Source: Protula sp. h YS-2021
Taxonomy: Eukaryota > Annelida > Polychaeta > Sabellida > Serpulidae
Direction of reading: 5' to 3'
DNA length: 64,000 nucleotides
Assembly (NCBI GenBank): GCA_949752745.1
Contig: OX457028.1
Span: 23,865,927-23,929,926, forward strand
Numbering within the stretch: position 1 is the stretch's first letter; every line of letters starts with the position of its first letter. This document shows positions 1 through 9,425 of the stretch, piece by piece. A program made the translations under genes and the position numbers. Under the pieces are notes generated by a model. It searched no databases, was not told the origin of the DNA, and saw only the letters and a program-made list of their open reading frames with translations.

Positions 1-847
1 TGGTCAAAATGCAGGTGCTATAGTAAATCACCTCAAATCAATTTTTGCCAGACATGGAATCCCGGAAATTTTAGTTTCCGACAATGGCGGACAACTACAA
101 AACAGTGCTATGGCGAAATTCAGTATGGAGTACAATTTTCTCCATTTAACATCTTCGCCAACTCACGCGAGCGGAGATGGGTGTGCAGAAATTGCGGTAA
201 AAACATTCAAAAACCTCATGAAGAAAAATAACGATCCGTACATAGCACTTCTCAATTATAGGTCAACTCCCATTCATAACGGATATAGCCCTGCTGAACT
301 TTTATTCGGCAGACGGCTGAGAACAACATTACCAACAGCCCCACAGCTGCTGACACCCCGCTCACAGCCGCAGGATATGCGCAGAAAAGAAGAAGTTTAC
401 AAGCAGAATATGAAATTCTATCATGACAGAAAACACAATACTTAACCCCTCTCACAGCTCGTTCCAGGTCAACCAGTACGTATAAGAGATAACGGAAAGG
501 AGGGGGTAATCTCAGAACAGCTTCCAGAGAATCAAAGATCTTATAAGGTAAAAGTCAGTTGCCCATCTCCACTTAGGGACACCTTTCGTAGAAATCGAAA
601 CGCATTAATTGCCCTTCCTCTTCCCAATCAAAACAGTGAAAAAACTTCGGCTGAGAAAGCGCAAAATCAGACCAGTCCGTGTAAGAGCTCAGATAGTTCT
701 CAGATTAATCAAAACCAAAACATTAAAAATTTGTTGGATAAGAAAAACATTGCACCTAATACTGGTACCAAAGATAACGGAGAGAAAACGTCGTTCACTA
801 CGAGGTCAGGAAGGACAACGAAGAGACCCGATAAGTTGAACTGGTAA
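1..847 (+). pseudogene. gypsy pol 3' end (integrase core and C-terminal tail), duplicate copy
   Basis: Partial Ty3/gypsy integrase that enters the window already inside the catalytic core. A SDNGG motif (second catalytic Asp) is followed by the GCAE segment that holds the usual Glu position. The frame is stopped by TAA at 443-445. It then stays open in the same frame to TAA at 845-847, encoding a basic tail ending RPDKLNW, so the true C-terminus lies beyond the nonsense codon. The sequence matches 12320-13166 almost base for base. It is therefore a duplicate of the element at 8059-13897 and not an independent insertion with its own 5' half in view. Confidence 0.85.
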
Positions 848-1418
848 ACAAATTTTGAACTATCGAATGGACTCTGGAAAATATGGACTCTGGATATTAA
901 CCGCTTGCGTAAATAATTCTCTTAGTCAGTGATTGATATCCAGTTCGCATATAGGTATATCATTTATTTAATTTTTTTATTAATCTAGTGTTTTAAAACA
1001 AGTTAGTTCATATTGTATATATTGTTATGGCTATTGTCGCCCACTTTATAGACTCATCTCACAACCGACACCGGAAGTAAAAAAAAAATAAAGGAGATCA
1101 GTCAGAATTGAATAAAGTATTTTCCCATGCTTATGCTTCTTAATGTTCTTTCTACTATTATGTTTCTTGTTTTTTATCATTTAACGGAAATGTACTTTAA
1201 TGTTAATGTTGCTCCGCAAGAAGTTAACATTCAGCAGCAGTTCAGTCATTTTCGTACTCATTTATCGCTCTTAGCGGAAAATATTTATTGCGTAAAATTC
1301 AAACCAGTAAAATGTTTAAAAGGTATTGAAAGTTTAGTAAGTATTCTTTGAATGAAATAAAGTCGTGTATTGTTTCAGTAAAGCAGTATCTAATGCCTTT
1401 TTGCTTAAGAAAAGGAGA

Positions 1419-1577
1419 TGTAATATTATTCATAGTGTTACAACCATCCACCCTTGGGTATTGTTTACTGAATACGTTCTGTCTGGTCATATGACCATGT
1501 GACGTAATAACTAGAATGGCTCGGAAGTAAATAAAGGTTTCAACCTAAATCTAGTCGCATCATTCAATAACACAACA
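1419..1577 (+). repeat. gypsy 3' LTR (duplicate copy)
   Basis: A 159-bp LTR begins TGTAATATTATT and ends CACAACA. It is immediately preceded by the polypurine tract AAGAAAAGGAGA. It is nearly identical to the LTR at 13739-13897 and closely related to those at 8059 and 42014. GAAAA follows, the same 5-bp target duplication seen at the complete element. Confidence 0.9.
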
Positions 1578-2627
1578 GAAAAAACTGTGATTTGCTTGGG
1601 ACAAGTTAATGTCCAGATTAATTTCTTTCGACGGTTACCTCTGGTGGTGAAAGTTCTGGGGAACACCAAGAAAGCTCAGAAGCTCATTGTTCAGAATGCG
1701 GATCGCTTAGACGGAAAGAAGGAGCTTCTCGGCCCCAGATTTCACAAACTTCTGAGCAAAACTGTCAAAAAACGTAAACAAAATCGTGAATTGAAAAGAG
1801 CTCTTGGCTCTTTCCAACGAGGTGTCTTTCGGCCCTTTCGTGGCCGGCCCTCGACATCTTTCGGTGCCGGGGGTAGAAACGCGAGCAAGGGGTACCTTTT
1901 TCAACCGCAGAGGTCGAGCGTCGTACACCCCAAGATTTCGTGGAAGGTATTTCTCGCACAAATTCACTTGGAAAAAAATGTTAAGTTTCCAAAATGCACG
2001 GACAGTTTTGCACAAAACTTTTCTGCACAAAACACCGTTTAGTATTCAAAACGTAACAATGTTGAACCCAAGATATACTTCAGTACAAATTCGACCCGAA
2101 GTTTTGGCAATAAAATTCAGGCCTCCATCAGCAACAATGAGACAGCTCCCGGTAGGGGGAAGACTCCGGTTTTTTCTGGAAAATTGACAAAAACTAACAG
2201 AAGACCCCAACATCTTGAGTTCGGTAACGGGTCTGACTTTAAATTGGTTCAGAAAAAAAGAACCCTTTTCCCAGGTTCAGCAAAGCGGGAGTCTGAAAAT
2301 AGACGAGGAAATAGAGAAAATGCTCCAGAAAAAGGCGATAGAAAAAGTGAATCCCGAGCAGTTTCAATTTGCTTCACATCTGTTTCTAGCCCCGAAAAAG
2401 ACGGCGGAGTCAGACCGGTGATAAATCTCAAACGTTTGAATCAAAACATTCAGTACGAAAACTTCAAAATGGAGAACATGACAGATTTAGTAAACATGAT
2501 AAAACCTGGGGACTTCATGTTGAAACTCGATCTCAAAGATGCCTATTTCAGTGTCCCGAGGCATCCACAGGAAACAAAATTTCTATTGTTCAAGTGGAAA
2601 AACACATTATATCAGTTTATAGTGATG
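1578..2627 (+). pseudogene. DIRS gag 3' part and RT start, truncated duplicate
   Basis: Duplicate of 13898-14948. It carries the gag C-terminal part (ICLGQVNVQINFF at the start, then an Arg/Gly/Phe-rich tail) and the beginning of the DIRS reverse transcriptase through VPRHPQETKFLLFKWKN. A one-base deletion in an A-run near 2394, relative to the other copy, shifts frame ahead of the RNLKR-type RT block. The RT is cut off before its YLDD box at 2627 by satellite sequence, so this copy cannot encode a polymerase. Confidence 0.85.
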
Positions 2628-3400
2628 TCCTTGACCTCCAGGTCACTTTCGAGCCCCAAACCGGAAGTTGGCCCTTATCTCGAAAACGGTAAGAGATAGA
2701 GCAATTTTTACCTCATTTTCGACCTCCACCCCCTATACGACGATACGTAAGGTATAACTTCCGGTGTCCTTGACCTCTAGGTCACTTTCGAGCCCCAAAC
2801 CGGAAGTTGGCCCTTATCTCGAAAACGGTAAGAGATAGAGCAATTTTGACCTCATTTTCGACCTCCACCCCCTATACGACGATACGTAAGGTATAACTTC
2901 CGGTGTCCTTGACCTCCAGGTCACTTTCGAGCCCCAAACCGGAAGTTGGCCCTTATCTCGAAAACGGTAAGAGATAGAGCAATTTTGACCTCATTTTCGA
3001 CCTCCACCCCCTATACGACGTTACGTAAGGTATAACTTCCGGTGTCCTTGACCTCCAGGTCACTTTCGAGCCCCAAACCGGAAGTTGGCCCTTATCTCGA
3101 AAACGGTAAGAGATAGAGCAATTTTGACCTCATTTTCGACCTCCACCCCCTATACGACGATACGTAAGGTATAACTTCCGGTGTCCTTGACCTCCAGGTC
3201 ACTTTCGAGCCCCAAACCGGAAGTTGGCCCTTATCTCGAAAACGGTAAGAGATAGAGCAATTTTGACCTCATTTTCGACCTCCACCCCCTATACGACGAT
3301 ACGTAAGGTATAACTTCCGGTGTCCTTGACCTCCAGGTCACTTTCGAGCCCCAAACCGGAAGTTGGCCCTTTTCTCGAAAACGGTAAGAGATAGAGCAAT
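2626..3400 (+). repeat. 139-bp satellite, about 5.6 tandem units
   Basis: Successive units start with TGTCCTTGACCTC at 2626, 2765 and 2904, and continue with 139-bp spacing. Each unit holds GGTCACTTTCGAGCCCC, GGAAGTTGGCCCTTATCTCG and CTATACGACGATACGTAAGG. Units are almost identical (for example CTCTAGG versus CTCCAGG). The last one runs into non-repeat sequence at about 3400. This array looks like the core of the Helitron-like element ending at 3653. Confidence 0.95.
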
Positions 3401-3653
3401 CAGTTTCCAGACATGTCCTCCAAGACCGTTGAAACTAGACCAGCCAAACTTGGCACATGAATAGAGGTCATCTGAAGTGGTACACCTGATAAAATTTTTT
3501 TACCTTGACCTTACCGGTATAGTTGACAGTATTTAGGAGGATATTCTACATTCAGACATGTGAAAATTGTTAACAATTAATAATATCATCTACGTTCCGT
3601 TTTAAGTTATCATTCCAAGTGGGGTCTAATTCGCTGTGCGAATTTCGGTCTAG
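2628..3653 (+). mobile_element. Helitron-like non-autonomous element with satellite core (3' end recognisable)
   Basis: The 3' end has a perfect 7-bp stem, AATTCGC/GCGAATT with a TGT loop (3628-3644). After 5 nt comes CTAG (3650-3653), and then a T. A subterminal hairpin followed by CTRR next to T is the Helitron 3' signature. Bivalve Helitron-like insertion elements are known to carry a tandem-satellite core like the 139-bp array here. The 5' end is uncertain; it may be at the TC of 2628 or further left. No Rep/helicase coding sequence is visible. Confidence 0.5.
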
Positions 3654-4040
3654 TTCAATAACAAGTTTTAAGCGATCTAACATTGTTGTGGTAATTAGTC
3701 CTATTGTTTTACTCATCGCCGCCCCTCCCCCCCCCTACCCCCTTCTCATAAAGTTCACTTGATACTTTCGGAATTTCCTGTTCGTACGTATCTCTACTAG
3801 GTAATTATATGACGAAATTGCTACATTCTGTTAAAACAATTCCATTTACTATTATGTTTTAAAATTATTGTCAAAAAAAAACACACACACACATAAGAAA
3901 AAATAATGTTGGTCAATACTTATTGTTTTGTGTTTGTGCTGTTGTGAGTTCGACTCCCACAGAGTGCTTGCGTAACGATTTCTTACTAAATCGCACTGTC
4001 CGGTGGTAGACATCTTGACATGTTGTCGGGCGTATTTCCT
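3654..4040. other. no gene seen
   Basis: AT-rich sequence with a C-run near 3727 and a short (AC)n tract near 3882-3893. No coding exon, RNA gene or transposon terminus was recognised. Confidence 0.6.
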
Positions 4041-4115
4041 CACTAAGAGGGTCTAGGCTAATGGTACCGATTTTTCTGAGTAGAATAGGTGGCAGTAAAT
4101 GAGAATATATTCGTG
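4040..4115 (+). repeat. isolated partial unit of the 168-bp repeat
   Basis: CTAAGAGGGTCTAGG followed by TTTTTCTGAGTAGAATAGGTGGCAGTAAATGAGAATATAT matches the core of the tandem units at 5460-6235. This single displaced unit lies about 1.4 kb upstream of the array. Confidence 0.75.
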
Positions 4116-5455
4116 TATTCTTTTGGGCATAACTATTTACCTGTCTAATAACTGGTTCTAGAACTACCTGTTCTTTTCAGATTTCACTGGAACCAGTTAT
4201 AACGGTCCGTACCCGAGGTTACTTCCAGTTAAGTTCCTAACCTCACGTGACATCAAATGATAATGTCAAAATGACTGCTAAAATGTAAGAGTTTTTTGTG
4301 TTTATTTTCGGTTTTTAAGCTATTTATGTACTCCATCAAGAGGGCTTTGTAAAGAAATATGGTTAATAGTGTGGCGGTGGAAGTTCCAAGTGCTTGAGCA
4401 AAAATTTTCAGTTTATCCATTATTCCGCCTTCCATTTTAATTGTCGGGTAAACCTGTTCTTTTACTAGCGTAACTAAAATCAGAACCGGATGTTTTGATC
4501 GTTCTGGTTCGGGTAAAATGTAACTCCAAAAATAATACACGGTATGTTATCATTTATTCTACAACTTACGATCCTATTGTTTCTTTCATGATAGTTTTGT
4601 CAATCATTATCCAAAAAATCCTATTTCCTGTTTCTTTCACATTTGTTTACCATATTAATTAATAACAAAAACACGTGGTTTTCTATTTTTAGATCATCAC
4701 ACGTGTTTCACACATGTTTCCCTTTTGGGTTTGTTTTGATATTTATGATAAAATCTTTCGGCAAATCATTTCACATCATTGGCGAAAATAGGGATGTCAG
4801 GAAGGTGAAGGACTTTTGCTTTTTTCGTTGTTAAAAAACAGCTGACCTCTGAGGAGTCCAACACTGGTTTTCTTTTAACAATAATATGAAAATTATTGAA
4901 TGAGACTACATGGAATGTAAATTTGTTGTTTATTATCATTTCCATTTGCATGGTAACAACTCTTATTCCTTACAGACGTCAAACACGAGCGATACTTTAT
5001 CTCTCCTATTGCTGTGAAATATTGGCAAATGCACGCAAAACAAAATGACAAGTATTATTTATATAGTGATTAATGTTTGTGTCGTGTCTTTACGGGTATA
5101 ACTGTATATTACTACCTCATGTGTGTGTGTTTGTGATTGGTATGTTCGTGCTCTAGTATAAGTTTTTAAACTTCCTGCTACGCCGTTCTGTTTTTCAAGC
5201 ATTTACTCAAAATCATTCAAAAATTATGTTTTGACATAGCTGCATGATTTACTATGGTACTGCAACTGTATTGTTTGAAAATAGAACAGAAAAGATATCA
5301 ATCACTCAATAAATGACTCCCCAGTCTGTTTCTTTCAGAATGATAAGTGTACAAAACAAAGTGCTACCACTCAGAGTGACGTCGTGTTCACGTGATCAAA
5401 ACACGGTCCCTTGTTTACGATTTTTATTGCCTGAAAGAAACACTAGGGATGTTGA
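4116..5455. other. no gene seen
   Basis: AT-rich intergenic sequence. Short ORFs on both strands have no recognisable domains and no convincing splice context. No transposon ends were identified. Confidence 0.55.
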
Positions 5456-5459
5456 CATA

Positions 5460-6235
5460 AAACCTTGCAAACCACCTGAGACACACGGGGCATTTTTGAC
5501 GAGTTTTCGGGCCTAGGGCCTCAGTAAGGGGTGTAGAGAAATGGTATCGATTTTTCTGAGTAGAATAGGTGGCAATAAATGAGAATATATGTTATGATTT
5601 GTTCTACAACTTACCATGTTCATATAAAGTCTTGCAAACCACCTGAGACACACTGGGCTTTATTGACAATTTTTCGGGCCTAAGGCTTCACTAAGGAGGG
5701 CTTTTCAATTGTTGTCGATTTTTTCTGAGTAGAATAGGTGGCAGTAAATGAGAATATATGTTATGATTTTTTCTACAACTTACCATGTTCATACAAAGCC
5801 TTGCAAACCACCTGAGACATACTGGGAATTTTTGACAATTTTTCGGGCTTAGGGCCTCACTAAGGGGTCTATGCAAATGTTTTGGATTTTTCTGAGTAGA
5901 ATAGGTGGCAGTTAATGAGAATATATCTTAACAGTTTTTCTGCAACTTACCATGTTCATTTAAAACCTTGCAAACCACATGAGACCCACTAGGGTTTTTT
6001 GACAATTTTTTAGGATTAGGGCCTCACTAGGGGATTCTAGGCAAATATTGTCCATTTTTGTGAGTAGAATAGGTGTTGGTAATTGAGAATATACATTTTA
6101 ATTTTTTCTACAACTTACCCTGTTCATATAAAGCCTTGCAAACCCCATGAGACACCCTGGGATTTTTTACCAATTTTTCGGGCCTATGGCCCCACTAAGG
6201 GGGTCTAGGCAAACGTTGTCCGTTTTTTCTGAGGT
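5460..6235 (+). repeat. 168-bp tandem repeat, about 4.5 diverged units
   Basis: The anchor CTGAGTAGAATAGGTGG recurs at about 5556, 5725, 5892 and 6060, and in part at 6229, giving a period of 167-169 bp. Each unit also has CTTGCAAACCACCTGAGACAC and TTTTTCGGGCCTAGGGCCTCAC. Units are diverged (roughly 80-90% similar by eye), so the array is old. Confidence 0.9.
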
Positions 6236-7074
6236 TGTAAATTTCTACATTTTTTTAAATATCAATTTGGCTTTTAAATTTCTTTTCAATATAATTAAAA
6301 ATGTTCTTTTAGCATAAATTTCACAAATTGCAATTTATTGAATAAAATAAAAAACGAAGTGATGTGTTGCAAGCACAAACAAAAACTAAAAATAATTTGA
6401 TATCATATATTTTGCTATTATGTTGACATTATAATGTATGTATTTATGTAAAAAGTGTTTTGCATTATAAGTTTGTGGTGTTTTTTTAATATATTCGGGA
6501 TAAATACTCTAAATGAAAACCCGGAGGAAAGTCTATACTCGATAACTTTGTTTATGTCTCAGGTGGTTTGCACTCTCTACATTACGGTATGGTGCCTGGG
6601 TGGTTTGCAAAATTTCCAGACGAAGTACGAGGCAAGGAACATTCAAATTGACCAGCACATCGTAATTGGTGCAATTCAAACTGGTCTGTTGGCTGATGAA
6701 AATTATTATAACCCACAATAAGAATATATTAGTAAATGGCGTGGCTTAAATAAATATGGAACAACCGGCGCAAACGCTGTTGTCGCATTAACACATTTTC
6801 AGTTTTGCCATTTACAAAGTGCTGTTCAATTTTATGTTTCTCTCCTTGTACAGACGCTAAAAACGTTTAGTGATATTAACTGGTTCTATTACTTTAGATG
6901 GCACCTGATCACTTTACTCTCATGTGTTTCTTTTGTGACAGATCTGTCTGTCAAGTCAAAAAAGTCATTGACTTGCTGTTTCTTTCGCACTTCAAGTCAC
7001 TTGAAAACGTGCTTCCCACGTGTTTCCGGTTTCAGGTGTTTTGCCATGAGAACCATCTATCAGCACCATTGTGG
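6236..7074. other. left flank of the DIRS element, no gene seen
   Basis: AT-rich sequence. Short fragments resembling the CAGGTGGTTTGCA part of the 168-bp repeat occur near 6559 and 6597. No exon or RNA gene was recognised. Confidence 0.5.
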
Positions 7075-7094
7075 ATTTTATTGTATAATCCTTC

Positions 7095-7168
7095 GCAAGG
7101 TCTAATAGGGCTTTCTCTTCACCACATTGCTGCTTATAGCCACTTCAAAGCTAAAACGAGTCATTCTC
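7095..7168 (+). repeat. DIRS left inverted terminal repeat
   Basis: GCAAGGTCTAATAG to GAGTCATTCTCT is the reverse complement of 17840-17913, with only a few mismatches over 74 bp. The outer 20 bp (7075-7094) are complementary to the internal region near 17235-17255. Confidence 0.92.
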
Positions 7169-7343
7169 TTCATTGGTAGACCGGCAAGCGTCGTTACTAA
7201 ACTCTAGAGTGGCCTTGGGAACCAATTTATACATTCGCTGCAATCGCGGTGGACGTGAAAATTTTGTAGCCTTATATTTAGAAATACTTCGACCCTCTGC
7301 TACAAATATTTGTAAGTTAACACACTTTATACAATTTTGAACT

Positions 7344-8053
7344 ATGTCGGACAATAATGAGGTAGATATCGCTGTACAAGAAGGGAATTTTAGCGATGAT
7401 AATACAGGCCAAACGGCAAATAAACCTGAAAAATCGCGAAGGTCAAAGCAAAAAGATAGCCAAACGGCAAATGACGGCCAAACGGCAAGACATAGCCAAT
7501 CGACTAATGCTTATGAGTCTAGAGAAAGAGCTAAAAAGCGTAAGTAAACAACCGACCAAGCCCAAAAGTCGGAAATATGACTTTTCTTCATCCTCGAATT
7601 CGAGCTGTTCTAATGCGGGGACTTCGTCTTCTTCTAAAAGTGATTCTGACATGGGTCAAGCCAGATCAAAAAGAAAGCCTGTGTACAATATGTTCGATCA
7701 TTTTAACCCAGATATAGAATTTAATTTAGACAAGAATTTGGGGTCTTTTCTGGCAAAATATTTTTCGGAATATTTGGATGAAGACACAATTGCTTAAGTA
7801 ATGGAAAATTGTCCCCAGCCTTCTCATGAAAATTTGTCAGTCCCTAAATTGGACGAAGATTGGCTGGACCTTTTTGAGGATGACAAGAGAAATGTTCCAC
7901 TCATAAAATTTGACAAGAGCATGTCGCATATCCAAAACGCCCTGTTGAGGACTATGGGCCCTGCAGCTCAATAATGGTCGAGCGTTGACAAGATAAAAAA
8001 AGGGGAAACTGAAACCCGACAGTTTGAGCCTGGATGAAACCATTCAGTTGATT
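7344..8053 (+). pseudogene. DIRS gag-like ORF, 5' part (broken)
   Basis: The ATG at 7344 opens a polar reading frame (MSDNNEVDIAVQ) that stops at 7547. The overlapping frame continues as KSVSKQPTKPKSRKYDF, then a Ser-rich stretch and KRKPVYNMFDHFNPDIEF. It stops at 7795-7797 and again at about 7971, so one frameshift and two nonsense changes are present. The frame leads straight into the gypsy insertion point (TTGATTGAAAA at 8051-8058). It resumes at 13898 as KTVICLGQVNVQ, which proves that the two halves were one gene. DIRS gag proteins are poorly conserved, and the assignment rests on position and continuity. Confidence 0.75.
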
Positions 8054-8058
8054 GAAAA
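8054..8058 (+). repeat. target-site duplication GAAAA (left) of the gypsy element
   Basis: GAAAA at 8054-8058 abuts the 5' LTR and is repeated at 13898-13902 just after the 3' LTR. Rejoining the flanks restores the DIRS gag frame (ATT GAA AAA ACT GTG). Confidence 0.9.
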
Positions 8059-8217
8059 TGTAATATTATTGATAGTGTTACAACTATCCACCCTTGGGTA
8101 TTGTTTACTGAATACGTTCTATCTGGTCATGTGACCATGTGACGTAATAACCAGAATGGCTCGGATGTAAATAAAGGTTTCAACCTAAATCTAGTCGCAT
8201 CATTCAATAACACACCA
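8059..8217 (+). repeat. gypsy 5' LTR
   Basis: 159 bp from TGTAATATTATT to CACACCA. It contains AATAAA at about 8170 within GTAAATAAAGGTTTC, a likely polyadenylation signal. It is followed at once by the primer-binding site. Confidence 0.93.
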
Positions 8218-8234
8218 TGGTGGCAGTGGTGACC
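8218..8234 (+). promoter_or_regulatory. primer-binding site
   Basis: TGGTGGCAGTGGTGACC begins with TGG immediately after the LTR, as expected for pairing with a tRNA 3' CCA end. The copy at 42172 reads TGGTGGCAGCGGTGACC. I cannot name the tRNA from the sequence alone. Confidence 0.7.
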
Positions 8235-8311
8235 ACGCTGAAAGAGATATGTAGGACCAGTGATTCAACTCACTTACAAATTTAGTGCACTCAACGCCAC
8301 AAACAGAAGAA

Positions 8312-8592
8312 ATGGCAACAAACGCAATTCCCGCCCCTCAAACGTTCGATTTCAAGAAGCCAGAGGAGTGGGACCGATGGCATACTCGTTTTGAGCGGTA
8401 TCTAGCTACTGCCAAAATAACTGATGATGAAGAAAAAGTAAACACCCTAGTGTACTGCATGGGTATCGAAGCGGAAGACATTTTAACCAGTTTTCAGTTA
8501 TCCAGTGATGAGATGAAATCGTACCAGACAGTGAAAATCAGATTTGAATCTCACTTCAGTGGGAAGAAAAACCTGGTGTTTGAACGTGTCAA
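8312..8592 (+). pseudogene. gypsy gag-pol, N-terminal gag part (interrupted)
   Basis: The start is ATG at 8312 (MATNAIPAPQTFDFKKPEEW), chosen because the upstream in-frame codon at 8285 is GTG and because the related copy at 42267 has the same ATG context. The segment encodes the capsid N-terminal region typical of Mag-like gag (EEWDRWHTRFERYL, then a helical stretch). It is cut after FERVN by the LINE insertion at 8593 and resumes at 9426 (VKFSNRCQGIDETVDNF), with the 14-bp target duplicated. Confidence 0.88.
8579..8592 (+). repeat. 14-bp target-site duplication (left) of the LINE insertion
   Basis: TTTGAACGTGTCAA at 8579-8592 recurs at 9412-9425. Joining the flanks restores the gag sequence seen in the other gypsy copy at 42532-42549. 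Confidence 0.95.
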
Positions 8593-9411
8593 TTGATTGA
8601 TTGATTGATTGATTGGTTTAGCGACACGAGCAACCCGTTACGGTCATAATGTGTCAGTTCTGTTGCTATTGGAAAACTCAGGTGAAACTAAGATCAATAA
8701 AAATAGACAAAAAAGTAGTGTATAATCTAAAACCAACTAAATTCAATTTAAAACTTGCTGTACAGGTGTATTTCTTTCAAAAAGGAAATAATTTTGCTTG
8801 GTGTTACCTTTGTAAAAAGGTCTTTCATGGAATTCACACTGTAGTAGCGTGAACGAATGTTCTGAAAATCTACACAATTGAGTAGAATATGTTTTACAGT
8901 CAAACGTTCTTGACAACCAATACATTCTGGCGGCGCATCGCCTCTCAAAAGATATCTGTGGGTGATGTATGTATGCCCGATTCGGGCTCTATGCATAACC
9001 GTTGTGTCGCGAATATTGCCAAAAGCTAGCTGCTTTTGTCAAACTATTGGTTGGATTTGTAACAGTTTGTTATTTCTTTGTTCGTTCCACTTTCGTTGCC
9101 AAAGGTTTTTTACATAGCTTGAGATATGGGGTTTAAAGTCGGAGTATGGTATGAGAAGGTCGGATATGTTTTAGTTTAGCGCCTCTTTTGCTGCCTGGTC
9201 CGCAGCTTCATTACCCGATATGCCGACGTGGCTTGGCACCCAGCAAAACACTACGGATTTGCCTTGTTTGACTGCCCTTTCATAACGTTCTATTAAGTCT
9301 AAAATCATCGTGTTCGACACCTGCAGATTTTCTAGTGATTGTAAGACCGATAAGGAATCGACACACATAAGGAACTTTTTGTACCTACTAATCTTGACGA
9401 TTTCCATGGCT
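8593..9411 (-). mobile_element. 5'-truncated non-LTR retrotransposon (LINE) with RNase H, (CAAT)n tail
   Basis: Read on the minus strand, the fragment starts inside an RNase H domain (frame ending at 9171). That frame has FLMCVDSLSVLQSL, FCWVPSHVGISGNEAAD and AAKEALN. A second frame follows (stop at 8748), with HRARIGHTYITHRYLL and the C-terminal zinc motif CIGCQERLTVKHILLNC (C-x2-C-x7-H-x4-C). This layout is known from I/Jockey/R1-type LINEs. The 3' end on the minus strand is a (CAAT)n simple repeat, visible as TTGA repeats at 8593-8613. Flanking 14-bp target duplications and 5' truncation show target-primed insertion into the gypsy gag. Confidence 0.93.
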
Positions 9412-9425
9412 TTTGAACGTGTCAA
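9412..9425 (+). repeat. 14-bp target-site duplication (right) of the LINE insertion
   Basis: TTTGAACGTGTCAA again. Gag coding continues directly from here. Confidence 0.95.

Larger units (their letters stand above)
1..2627 (+). repeat. segmental duplicate of 12320-14948 (gypsy 3' part + LTR + DIRS gag/RT start)
   Basis: The segment is collinear with 12320-14948, and I saw only a handful of substitutions (for example near 704, 1490, 1709, 2437 and 2560) and two homopolymer indels. It spans two different transposons in the same nested arrangement, so it was copied after the gypsy element landed in the DIRS element. It ends sharply at 2627, where the RT coding sequence is replaced by a 139-bp satellite. 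An assembly duplication is an alternative, but the small differences and the novel right junction argue for a real copy. Confidence 0.9.

Noticed and set aside
3940..3965. B-box-like GAGTTCGACTCCCAC, possible tRNA
   Set aside because: No A box at a suitable distance and no cloverleaf pairing.
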